Assembly: GCA_015057625.1 (NCBI GenBank)
Contig: SVDZ01000008.1
Location: forward strand, 1-64,000
DNA from: Lachnospiraceae bacterium
Lineage (GTDB): Bacteria; Bacillota; Clostridia; Lachnospirales; Lachnospiraceae
Direction: 5' to 3'
DNA: 64,000 nt
This document shows positions 43,441 through 50,441 of the stretch, piece by piece (positions within the stretch are counted from its first letter, which is position 1; the number at the start of each line of letters is the position of its first letter). A program made the translations under genes and the position numbers. The notes beneath the pieces were generated by a model that ran no database searches, was not told the DNA's origin, and worked only from the letters and a program-made list of their open reading frames with translations.

Positions 43441-45837
43441 TTACATTTGTGGTTTTGCCAACATTTTTGAATAGTCAAATTCTATTTTAGTATAGTTTGG
43501 ATTTGCTATCTTAAGAATGCTGTCATACAAATAATCATGTGATGCCTGGTTTGGCATTGATTCTCTCTGGTAAAGTGTATTTGCAATTTCGTATACTTTA
43601 AAACTTCTGAGGAATGAATACTTATATGTACCATCTTTCATTTTAACATAAGCTTTTGCATACATTTCTGCATTGTAGAATGATGCTGTTTTGATAAATG
43701 TCATTGTCATGGCATAGCTTCCGAAATTACTTCTCTTGCTATACTCTTTTGTTATCTTTCCATTTGAAGTTCCCTCAAATACTTTTACATATGGATTTGA
43801 CGGATTTGCCACCATATCTGTAGATGAAACCTGACTTGCAACTCCATAAATCATACCAAAGCTCTCAATATTTGTATCACTCATATCTACTGAGTATACA
43901 ACTCTGAATCCTTCAGCCACTGAACTAATCTGGAACCCGTTAATCTCAATATTTTCAGCTGCAGCAGTTGTTGTTACCCATTCTGTAGTTGTAGGTGCCT
44001 GTGTGGTTGTAGGTGCCTGCGTGGTTGTAGGTGCCTGCGTTGTGGTTGGTGCCTGTGTTACAATCTCAGTTCCCTCAACCCATACATTTCCTGTCTGACC
44101 TGCTGATTCCTGTCCGTTAAGTACGGCTGTAACTTTAACTGTATGTGTTCCTCTTGAAATACCCTCGATTACATAATCTCCACAAGCAACTTCTGACATT
44201 TTCTTTGTTCCGTCAACATAAACATTGTACTTCTGACCATTGCTTATCTGTTCCTGTGACTGTCCCCAAACCACGCGGATTGTATTATTTCTCTCACATG
44301 AGAACATCTGTCCAAATACTTCAATAGGACCATTTCCTGTCTGAGGTTTTGTAGTCTCAGGTGCTTTTGTTGTAGTTACCTGTGTTGTATCCTGAATACT
44401 GATACTATTAAATGTAAGAGTTGTTCCTGCAGGAACTCCCTGTCCTAACTCAAACATCACTTTAATTGCATTCTTATCTGAAGCAACTGTATATGTTCCT
44501 GTCAAATTAACTGTTCCACCTGCACCAATGTTTGTATAAACAGGTGCATCTGCCTCATTTGAAACATCTTCCTTCATTCCGATTGAACAAGCTTTATCTG
44601 CTTTAACATTTACTGTTACTTTATATGTATGTCCCGCAACAGCTGAATCCTGATAAGAAGCCTGGGCTATCCACTGCGCACCACTTGTAGTGCCTATGTA
44701 AACTTTGTATGGATTTCCGCTTCCCTGATAAGCTCCTGTAGCAGAACCTGACCAATTACCGAAATAGCATCCCCACTTTCCTGAGTATGTCCATTCTTGT
44801 GGTGCATTTGTAAATCCTGAAGGAATCTGTGTTCCCTGTGTAGGCTGCTGCTGTCCCTGTGTAGGCTGTTCATTTCCTGCTCCATCTGCCATAACCTGCT
44901 TAATTACATTCAATAAAGAATACTGACCAAATGAATCCTGAGCTACTTCCCAGATCATTGTTCCTCCGTATCCTTTTGAGAATTCCGCTTTTGATTTGAT
45001 TGTGTTAATACCATTGTAATAAACTCCTGCAGCAACATCCTGATATGCATATGCAGGATTCATAGCAACCATTTCTGCAAATGTCTTTGCTCCACCTGTA
45101 CTGTATCCATAGAAAGGCACACCTACAACCAATCTGTCTTTGCTGATTCCTCTTGCTGAATAGTAATTAATATGATCGTAAACCTGCGACATTGGAGCAA
45201 CATCACCTGTACCATTCTGATTATAGTCATATGTCATCATATTGATAAAATCAAAATAATTATATGTACTGTTTGCAATTCCGTTTGTAAACCAAGGCGC
45301 AACGGCAATTGTGAGAAGTTTACCGTTCTGTTTTAATCTTCCTGATAATTCTGAAGCGAAGGCATCAAAATAATTCCAAACATTTCCGTCTGTAACCTCA
45401 AGGTCAAGGTCTACACCGTCAAGGTTATATGTATTTACATAGTTCATAATCTGATTAACAATAGAAGTTCTTCTTGATGCACTGTTAAAAGCACCGTCAG
45501 AAGTATCAAAGCCACCCCATCCACCGATGGCAATAATAGCTTTACAATCATTCTGATGACACTTATTTACGATATTCTGAACATCACCTGACGAAAAACC
45601 GGATGTGAGTGTACCGTTAGCATAAGTCATAAAAGACAAGTTACAGTGAGTCATTGCTGAAAAGTCAATAGAATTAATAGCGTAAGTTCTGTAAGATGGC
45701 AAATAGCCAACGACCCTTCTGTTTGCGGCGTGCGATTTAGCACTAACTGTAGTCTGTGACACAGCAAGATTAGCAGGAACCATAGTAACAACCATAGCTA
45801 CTGCTAAAAGACATGATAATAGTTTCTTTTTAAACAT
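43441..45837 (-). CDS. Secreted GH18 chitinase with CBM, FN3-like domain and shared C-terminal module
   Basis: This 798-residue exported enzyme has a signal peptide (about 1-34) and a GH18 domain (about 40-320) with DGVDLDLE as the catalytic DxxDxDxE and YFDFINMMTYDYN. Its GH18 domain is clearly paralogous to the one in the protein at 34484. A QPTQG linker, a CBM4/9-like beta-sandwich (about 345-490), a short FN3-like domain (about 505-595), a Thr/Pro linker of repeated APTTTQ and the shared C-terminal module (about 630-798) follow. AGGAGG precedes the ATG. It is expected to hydrolyse chitin or chitin oligomers outside the cell. Confidence 0.9.
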   Translation of the reverse strand: MFKKKLLSCLLAVAMVVTMVPANLAVSQTTVSAKSHAANRRVVGYLPSYRTYAINSIDFSAMTHCNLSFMTYANGTLTSGFSSGDVQNIVNKCHQNDCKAIIAIGGWGGFDTSDGAFNSASRRTSIVNQIMNYVNTYNLDGVDLDLEVTDGNVWNYFDAFASELSGRLKQNGKLLTIAVAPWFTNGIANSTYNYFDFINMMTYDYNQNGTGDVAPMSQVYDHINYYSARGISKDRLVVGVPFYGYSTGGAKTFAEMVAMNPAYAYQDVAAGVYYNGINTIKSKAEFSKGYGGTMIWEVAQDSFGQYSLLNVIKQVMADGAGNEQPTQGQQQPTQGTQIPSGFTNAPQEWTYSGKWGCYFGNWSGSATGAYQGSGNPYKVYIGTTSGAQWIAQASYQDSAVAGHTYKVTVNVKADKACSIGMKEDVSNEADAPVYTNIGAGGTVNLTGTYTVASDKNAIKVMFELGQGVPAGTTLTFNSISIQDTTQVTTTKAPETTKPQTGNGPIEVFGQMFSCERNNTIRVVWGQSQEQISNGQKYNVYVDGTKKMSEVACGDYVIEGISRGTHTVKVTAVLNGQESAGQTGNVWVEGTEIVTQAPTTTQAPTTTQAPTTTQAPTTTEWVTTTAAAENIEINGFQISSVAEGFRVVYSVDMSDTNIESFGMIYGVASQVSSTDMVANPSNPYVKVFEGTSNGKITKEYSKRSNFGSYAMTMTFIKTASFYNAEMYAKAYVKMKDGTYKYSFLRSFKVYEIANTLYQRESMPNQASHDYLYDSILKIANPNYTKIEFDYSKMLAKPQM
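43444..43950 (-). other. Shared C-terminal module, copy C (GH18 chitinase)
   Basis: These are the last ~169 residues. Motifs in order are IEINGFQISSVAEGFRVVYS, GMIYGVAS, MTMTFIK, AYVKMKDGTYKYS and HDYLYDSILKIANPNY. Confidence 0.85.
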
Positions 45838-45877
45838 GAAAACCTCCTAAAAATAAAAATACTTTTATACCATGCTA

Positions 45878-45920
45878 TGTTCTCCCTACATACGCATTGA
45901 AACCGTATTCTCCCTATGTA
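45878..45920 (-). promoter_or_regulatory. Duplicated TAGGGAGAA motif in the GH18 leader
   Basis: In the minus-strand 5' leader, ATAGGGAGAATA and GTAGGGAGAACA flank a short stem-loop (ATACG/CGTAT). Paired GGA-containing sites of this kind could bind an RNA regulator. Confidence 0.35.
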
Positions 45921-45954
45921 ATTGTATTTTTTCCGTACAATTCCACTGCATTTA

Positions 45955-45983
45955 ATCGTACACTTAATTGCGCCATTCGTCAA
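45955..45983 (-). promoter_or_regulatory. Promoter of the GH18 chitinase gene
   Basis: On the minus strand TTGACG (45978-45983) and TACGAT (45955-45960) are 17 bp apart, giving a leader of about 110 nt. The same TTGACG -35 and 17-bp spacing occur at the beta-helix/GH18 gene. Confidence 0.55.
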
Positions 45984-46094
45984 TACGAATAAAACTATTT
46001 TCATACTTAATTCTGCAATATCGGGGATTTAAACTTCTTATTTCTCCAAAATACTTTTGACTTTAATCTTTAGTTATAGTACTATTTTTCTGTA

Positions 46095-46123
46095 TTGTGA
46101 AACGTTTCACAGACAACTATATT
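46095..46123 (+). promoter_or_regulatory. Promoter with LacI-family-like palindromic operator
   Basis: TTGTGA (46095-46100) and TATATT (46118-46123) are 17 bp apart. The 16-bp perfect palindrome TGTGAAACGTTTCACA (46096-46111) covers the -35 and part of the spacer. A central AACGTT is characteristic of LacI-family operators. It does not align with the CcpA cre consensus in register. Confidence 0.6.
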
Positions 46124-46153
46124 ATACTTTTTTTAAATAAATGGAGGTACTAA

Positions 46154-47878
46154 ATGAGAAACAACAAATCAATTATCGCCATTGTGATTGCCTTAGTTGC
46201 AGTACTCACTGTTTCCGGAATTGCATTCGGCGGAAAAATTGCAAACATGCTTAAGGAAAAAACCATGTCACCGGCTGATTATTTTTACTCAGTTGAGAAA
46301 AATGGAGTCAAGAAATCTAAAGACGAATATCTCAAAGGATATAAACAGTCTTACAAATTAATGGAAAAAGAAAAGCTCCACGCAAATATGGAACTTTCAG
46401 CAAAGGCTGAGGATGGTTTATCTAATCTTATTTCCTCATCTCTTTCACCAGAATTTGCATCAATCAAATCAGTTAATCTTGGAATGGATTACAGCCTTAC
46501 ACCTAAGACAATTGATTACGCATTAAATACAAAAATTAATGATACTGATTTTCTTTCAGGTTCAGCTTCAATTGATTCATCTGACAATAAAATGTATGCG
46601 CAGGTTCCTGCAATTTCAGCAGATTATCTTGATTTATCATCTACTTTAGGAGATGATTCTTTAAAAACTGCTATGGATTCTTTCGCAAACACTTTTAGTA
46701 TTGCAAAAACACTTTCACCTGAGAAAGTGGATAAACTTGTTACTACATATTCTGATTTAATGATTGAATCATTCAAAGATGTAACAAAAGAAGATGGTTC
46801 ATTCTCGGCAGGTAATTTCGAAGAGAAAGCTGTAGTACTTACTGCAAAAATGGATGGAAAGCAGTTCTGTGACGCACTTGATTCAATTATCGACACAGCT
46901 AAAAAAGATGATACTTTAAAAGAAATTGTTGATAATTATTCTTCATTATTCGCTGAATATACTAATGAGGATGTAGACTATGACGGTGCAATGGATAAAG
47001 CAAAAGAAGAGGTAGCTTCAATAAGAACTTCTATCGGTGACAAAAAAGATTTCATCACAATGATCGTTTACGTAAACGACAAGGGTGTAATTGTCGGACG
47101 CGACATTTCGATTGCCGGAAAAGAAGATAAATTAAACTTCAAAATGCTCAAAGCTACTCACAATACTGATATCGGTTATGAATTATCATTATCAATCGGT
47201 GACGAGCAGATATTAAAAGTTGAAGGAAACGGAAAAATCAAGGCTGACAAAATTACAGCAGATTTTGACATTGAACTTAATGTTGAAGATAAAACATATA
47301 CAGCAAAAGCTTCACTTAAAGACTGCAACACAATCAACTATCTTTCAGGAAAAGCTTCCGGAACACTTGTTTTAGAAAGCGCAGATTTAGCACCTGGATA
47401 CAGTGCTGAAATCAAATTCAACACAGATTTAACAAAAGCTGACTTTGCAGTTACAATAAAGGATGGAAGCCAGACATACGGAACTGTTGGAATCAAGTAT
47501 GCTATGGACGACAAGATTTCTAGCAACAAACCTGCTGCAGATGCAAAATTCATCGACGCTAATTCAGAAGAAGCTATGGCTGCTTACATCGGAGCATTTG
47601 ATTTTAAAAAATATTTCGATGAGTTCGCACAGAAAGCAAATCTCGACATTTCTTACTCATCCCTTGAGACTTTCGCATCATCATTTATGGGTGGTTTGGG
47701 AATGACTGATGATTTCAGTACAGATGATTTCAACACAGATGATTTCAACACAGATGATTTCAACTGGGATGATTACAATACAGATGATTTCAGTACAGAT
47801 GATTATGATTCTGAGGACTTTAATTGGGATGACTTTGATTTAGACACCGATAGCAGCGATGACGCTTCAGGACTTTAA
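46154..47878 (+). CDS. Exported protein of unknown function with acidic repeat tail
   Basis: This 574-residue protein has an N-terminal hydrophobic segment (about 7-27) that could be an uncleaved anchor or a signal. The long middle region (about 35-515) has alternating Lys/Asp-rich helices and beta-rich stretches and resembles uncharacterised surface proteins of clostridia. The C-terminal ~50 residues are tandem TDDFN/TDDFS/NWDD units, very acidic and possibly cation-binding. I do not recognise a catalytic motif. TGGAGGT precedes the ATG. It is monocistronic, with a palindromic operator over its promoter. Confidence 0.7.
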   Translation: MRNNKSIIAIVIALVAVLTVSGIAFGGKIANMLKEKTMSPADYFYSVEKNGVKKSKDEYLKGYKQSYKLMEKEKLHANMELSAKAEDGLSNLISSSLSPEFASIKSVNLGMDYSLTPKTIDYALNTKINDTDFLSGSASIDSSDNKMYAQVPAISADYLDLSSTLGDDSLKTAMDSFANTFSIAKTLSPEKVDKLVTTYSDLMIESFKDVTKEDGSFSAGNFEEKAVVLTAKMDGKQFCDALDSIIDTAKKDDTLKEIVDNYSSLFAEYTNEDVDYDGAMDKAKEEVASIRTSIGDKKDFITMIVYVNDKGVIVGRDISIAGKEDKLNFKMLKATHNTDIGYELSLSIGDEQILKVEGNGKIKADKITADFDIELNVEDKTYTAKASLKDCNTINYLSGKASGTLVLESADLAPGYSAEIKFNTDLTKADFAVTIKDGSQTYGTVGIKYAMDDKISSNKPAADAKFIDANSEEAMAAYIGAFDFKKYFDEFAQKANLDISYSSLETFASSFMGGLGMTDDFSTDDFNTDDFNTDDFNWDDYNTDDFSTDDYDSEDFNWDDFDLDTDSSDDASGL

Positions 47879-47925
47879 TCATCCTCTACAATATATTATT
47901 GCAAAAAATTAATATGTATTATATC

Positions 47926-47966
47926 AAAAAGAAGTTATGGCCGTAATGACCATAACTTCTTTTTTT
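47926..47966. terminator. Bidirectional terminator
   Basis: AAAGAAGTTATGG and its complement flank a 9-nt loop, with A and T runs, between two converging genes. Confidence 0.85.
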
Positions 47967-47988
47967 GGCATATGTTATTTATTTTTAT

Positions 47989-49269
47989 TTAGATCGCTGC
48001 AAATCCTCTTTCAAGATCTGCAATGATATCTTCAATATGTTCTGTTCCGATAGAAAGTCTTATTGTATTTCTGTTAATTCCTAAATCTGTAAGTTCTGCA
48101 TCTCCAAGCTGAGAGTGTGTTGTTGAAGCGGGATGAATCACTAAACTCTTAACATCCGCAACGTTTGCAAGTAATGAGAATATCTTTAAATTATCGATAA
48201 ACTTCCAAGCTTCTTCCTGTCCGCCTTTAATATCGAAGGTAAATATTGAACCTCCTCCGTTAGGGAAGTATTTCTCATAAAGTTCATGATCCGGATGATC
48301 TGAAAGTGATGGGTGATTTACCTTTTCAACCTTTGGATGATTTTCAAGGAATTCAACAACCTTCTTTGTATTTTCAATATGTCTCTCAATTCTGAGCGAG
48401 AGTGTCTCAACTCCCTGAAGAAGAAGAAATGCATTGAATGGTGAAATTGTTGCTCCTGTATCTCTCAAAAGAATTGCTCTGATGTATGTAACAAAAGCTG
48501 CAGGTCCAACTACATCATAGAATGACACACCGTGATAACTTGGATTTGGCTCTGCAATATTTGGATATTTTCCGCTTTCCTTCCAATTGAATTTTCCTGC
48601 TTCAATAATAATTCCTCCAAGTGTAGTACCGTGTCCGCCAATAAACTTTGTTGCAGAGTGAACTACGATATCTGCTCCATGCTCGATTGGTCTGATAAGG
48701 TAAGGAGTTCCAAAAGTATTATCAACTACAAGTGGAAGTCCGTGTTTGTGAGCTATCTTTGCAATCTCATCAATATTTGGAATATCACTGTTTGGATTTC
48801 CTAAAGTTTCAAGATAAATAGCTCTTGTGTTTTCTTCTATCGCATTTTCAACTTCATCTAAATTGTGTGCGTCTACGAATGTAGTATTAATTCCATACTG
48901 TGGAAGTGTATTGTCAAAAAGGTTATATGTTCCACCATAAATAGATTTCTGTGCCACAATATGTCCGCCGTTTGCAGCAAGCGCCTGAATTGCATAAGAA
49001 ATAGCTGCTGCACCTGACGCAACTGCCAAAGCTGCGCTTCCTCCTTCTAAAGCTGCAATTCTTTTTTCAAATACATCCTGTGTTGAGTTTGTTAATCTTC
49101 CGTATATATTACCTGCATCAGCAAGTCCGAATCTGTCAGCTGCATGTTTACTGTTATGGAATACATATGATGTAGTCTGGTAAATAGGTACCGCTCTTGA
49201 ATCTGTAGCAGGATCTGCCTCCTCCTGTCCAACGTGTAACTGTAATGTTTCAAATCTGTAATCGCTCAT
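47989..49269 (-). CDS. metY: O-acetylhomoserine sulfhydrylase
   Basis: This 426-residue PLP enzyme makes homocysteine from O-acetylhomoserine and sulfide, or cysteine from O-acetylserine in some members. FETLQLHVGQ, VPIYQTTSYVF, YGRLTNST and the PLP-Lys motif VHSATKFIGGHG fit the MetY group, which has longer insertions than MetB/MetC. The start is ATG at 49269 behind AAGGAGA; the in-frame extension covers the leader and terminator and is rejected. Its long leader carries a Cys/Met-rich peptide and an attenuator. Confidence 0.93.
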   Translation of the reverse strand: MSDYRFETLQLHVGQEEADPATDSRAVPIYQTTSYVFHNSKHAADRFGLADAGNIYGRLTNSTQDVFEKRIAALEGGSAALAVASGAAAISYAIQALAANGGHIVAQKSIYGGTYNLFDNTLPQYGINTTFVDAHNLDEVENAIEENTRAIYLETLGNPNSDIPNIDEIAKIAHKHGLPLVVDNTFGTPYLIRPIEHGADIVVHSATKFIGGHGTTLGGIIIEAGKFNWKESGKYPNIAEPNPSYHGVSFYDVVGPAAFVTYIRAILLRDTGATISPFNAFLLLQGVETLSLRIERHIENTKKVVEFLENHPKVEKVNHPSLSDHPDHELYEKYFPNGGGSIFTFDIKGGQEEAWKFIDNLKIFSLLANVADVKSLVIHPASTTHSQLGDAELTDLGINRNTIRLSIGTEHIEDIIADLERGFAAI

Positions 49270-49404
49270 AATTGTAATCTCCTTTTCAAATAAAAATTTT
49301 AGTAATAAATTGATATTGTAATCGAGTAGTCTGTCTCCTACTGATAAGTTGACGAGGAATACGAAGTATTCCGAAATTATGAAAGTGGGAAGCACTTAAC
49401 ATAA

Positions 49405-49442
49405 TAAAAAAGCCCGAAGCTTTTTAGAAACTCCCGGGCTTT
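49405..49442 (-). terminator. Attenuator hairpin in the metY leader
   Basis: On the minus strand AAAGCCCG pairs with CGGGCTTT and is followed by TTTTTT, a canonical intrinsic terminator upstream of metY. Its 5' arm (CCCGGGAGTT, 49429-49438) can instead pair with AACTCCCGGG (49523-49532) inside the leader peptide gene. The two structures exclude each other, as in attenuation. Confidence 0.8.
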
Positions 49443-49460
49443 GGCATTCAATCGTTTGTC

Positions 49461-49586
49461 TTAACAACTTACTTCTTCAGGACTAAATGACATACATTCA
49501 TAAGCCCCAGCCATATCACAAACCCGGGAGTTAAGCATTCGACAACACATCATCATATTGTTTCTGATTAAAATCTTACTAAACAT
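49461..49586 (-). CDS. Cys/Met-rich leader peptide of metY
   Basis: This is a 41-codon reading frame on the minus strand between the promoter and the attenuator. It contains 7 Met (positions 1, 11-13, 17, 25, 32) and 5 Cys (14, 15, 23, 31, 41), including the block MMMCC at 11-15. GGATGAG lies just before the ATG, with AAAGGA further upstream. The antiterminator arm is embedded in codons 19-22. Ribosome stalling on Met or Cys codons when these amino acids are short is the obvious regulatory reading. This is inference; the peptide probably has no function of its own. Confidence 0.75.
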   Translation of the reverse strand: MFSKILIRNNMMMCCRMLNSRVCDMAGAYECMSFSPEEVSC

Positions 49587-49644
49587 AATCTCATCCAATC
49601 CTTTCATCTTCATTTCCCAACGTCTATCTCTTTGGGATGGTGCT

Positions 49645-49674
49645 ATCTTAACAGCATTCGCCTACTATGTCAAT
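49645..49674 (-). promoter_or_regulatory. Promoter of the metY leader with Rrf2-like dyad
   Basis: On the minus strand TTGACA (49669-49674) and TAAGAT (49645-49650) are 18 bp apart. The -35 lies within CCTACTATGTCAATAGG (plus strand, 49661-49677), a dyad similar to the one in the neighbouring Rrf2 gene promoter. Confidence 0.7.
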
Positions 49675-49736
49675 AGGTTTTTAAAATTTTTTTTGAGCTT
49701 TTTTCCTTTTTCATTCTGCTCAAAAGCATTCCGCCC

Positions 49737-49773
49737 TTGAAAAACCTACTTACCTTTAGGTATAATAGGTTTA
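49737..49773 (+). promoter_or_regulatory. Promoter and nested dyad operator of the Rrf2 gene
   Basis: TTGAAA (49737-49742) and TATAAT (49761-49766) are 18 bp apart. AAACCTA/TAGGTTT (49742-49748 and 49766-49772) flank ACCT/AGGT (49752-49755 and 49758-49761) around nearly the same centre, so a dimeric regulator bound here would cover the -10. Confidence 0.65.
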
Positions 49774-49797
49774 TATTCTTATTAGGAGGATTTATAA

Positions 49798-50193
49798 ATG
49801 ATTTCTACAAAAGGAAGATATGCTATAAGATTAATGCTTGATTTGGCAGAACACAATTCGGACAAATACATTCCTTTAAAGGACATTGCTTCGAGGCAGG
49901 ATATTTCAAAAAAATATTTGGAGATTATCGTGAAAGATTTAGTTGCAGGCGGACTAGTCAAGGGTGCCAGCGGGAAAGGCGGCGGATATATGTTAAACCG
50001 TAAGCCTGAAGAATATTCTATCGGAGAAATTGTTGAACTTATGGAAGGCTCACTGTCTCCGGTGGCATGTCTGGCGGACAAGACCAATACCTGTCCACGA
50101 AAAAAGAGTTGCCAGACTCTCCCAATGTGGACTGAATATTACGAAATGGTTCATGACTTTTTCTATTCAAAGAAATTAAGTGATTTGTTATAG
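49798..50193 (+). CDS. Rrf2-family transcriptional regulator (IscR/CymR-like)
   Basis: This 131-residue winged-helix repressor has the family opening MISTKGRYAIRLMLDLAEH, the recognition region ISKKYLEIIVKDL and GKGGGYML. Three Cys residues lie in ACLADKTNTCPRKKSC (about 90-105), the arrangement used by IscR-type members to bind an iron-sulfur cluster; CymR-type members instead sense cysteine status. It is divergent from metY and its leader, and dyads at both promoters are alike, so control of metY and itself is likely. AGGAGGA precedes the ATG. Confidence 0.9.
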   Translation: MISTKGRYAIRLMLDLAEHNSDKYIPLKDIASRQDISKKYLEIIVKDLVAGGLVKGASGKGGGYMLNRKPEEYSIGEIVELMEGSLSPVACLADKTNTCPRKKSCQTLPMWTEYYEMVHDFFYSKKLSDLL

Positions 50194-50441
50194 ATTAATT
50201 TTGACACAATTTTTATTTTTTTTGGTTTCCTGTCTATTACATTCTTTTATTTTGTGTTATTATATCAAAGGTACGTGCAAAAACTTTAGAATTTTAAGTT
50301 TTGCTTTTATATTTTTTTGTTTTTTGCATCGAGTTTTTTCTTATTGAAAAAGTACTACTATCCCTCACGGGTATTTTCCACTAAAGATGATGGATTTTTT
50401 AATACACGACAGGGAAATAAAAAACATAGGAGTGTCATATT

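Noticed and set aside
46096..46111. CcpA cre site
   Set aside because: The centre is right for a LacI-family site, but outer positions do not fit TGWAARCGYTWNCW in register.
49270..49395. Longer N-terminus of MetY
   Set aside because: The extension lies in the untranslated leader and has no Shine-Dalgarno; AAGGAGA marks the ATG at 49269.
49270..49680. SAM riboswitch or T-box before metY
   Set aside because: No SAM-I core or T-box motif was found. The sequence instead encodes a Met/Cys-rich peptide with an attenuator.
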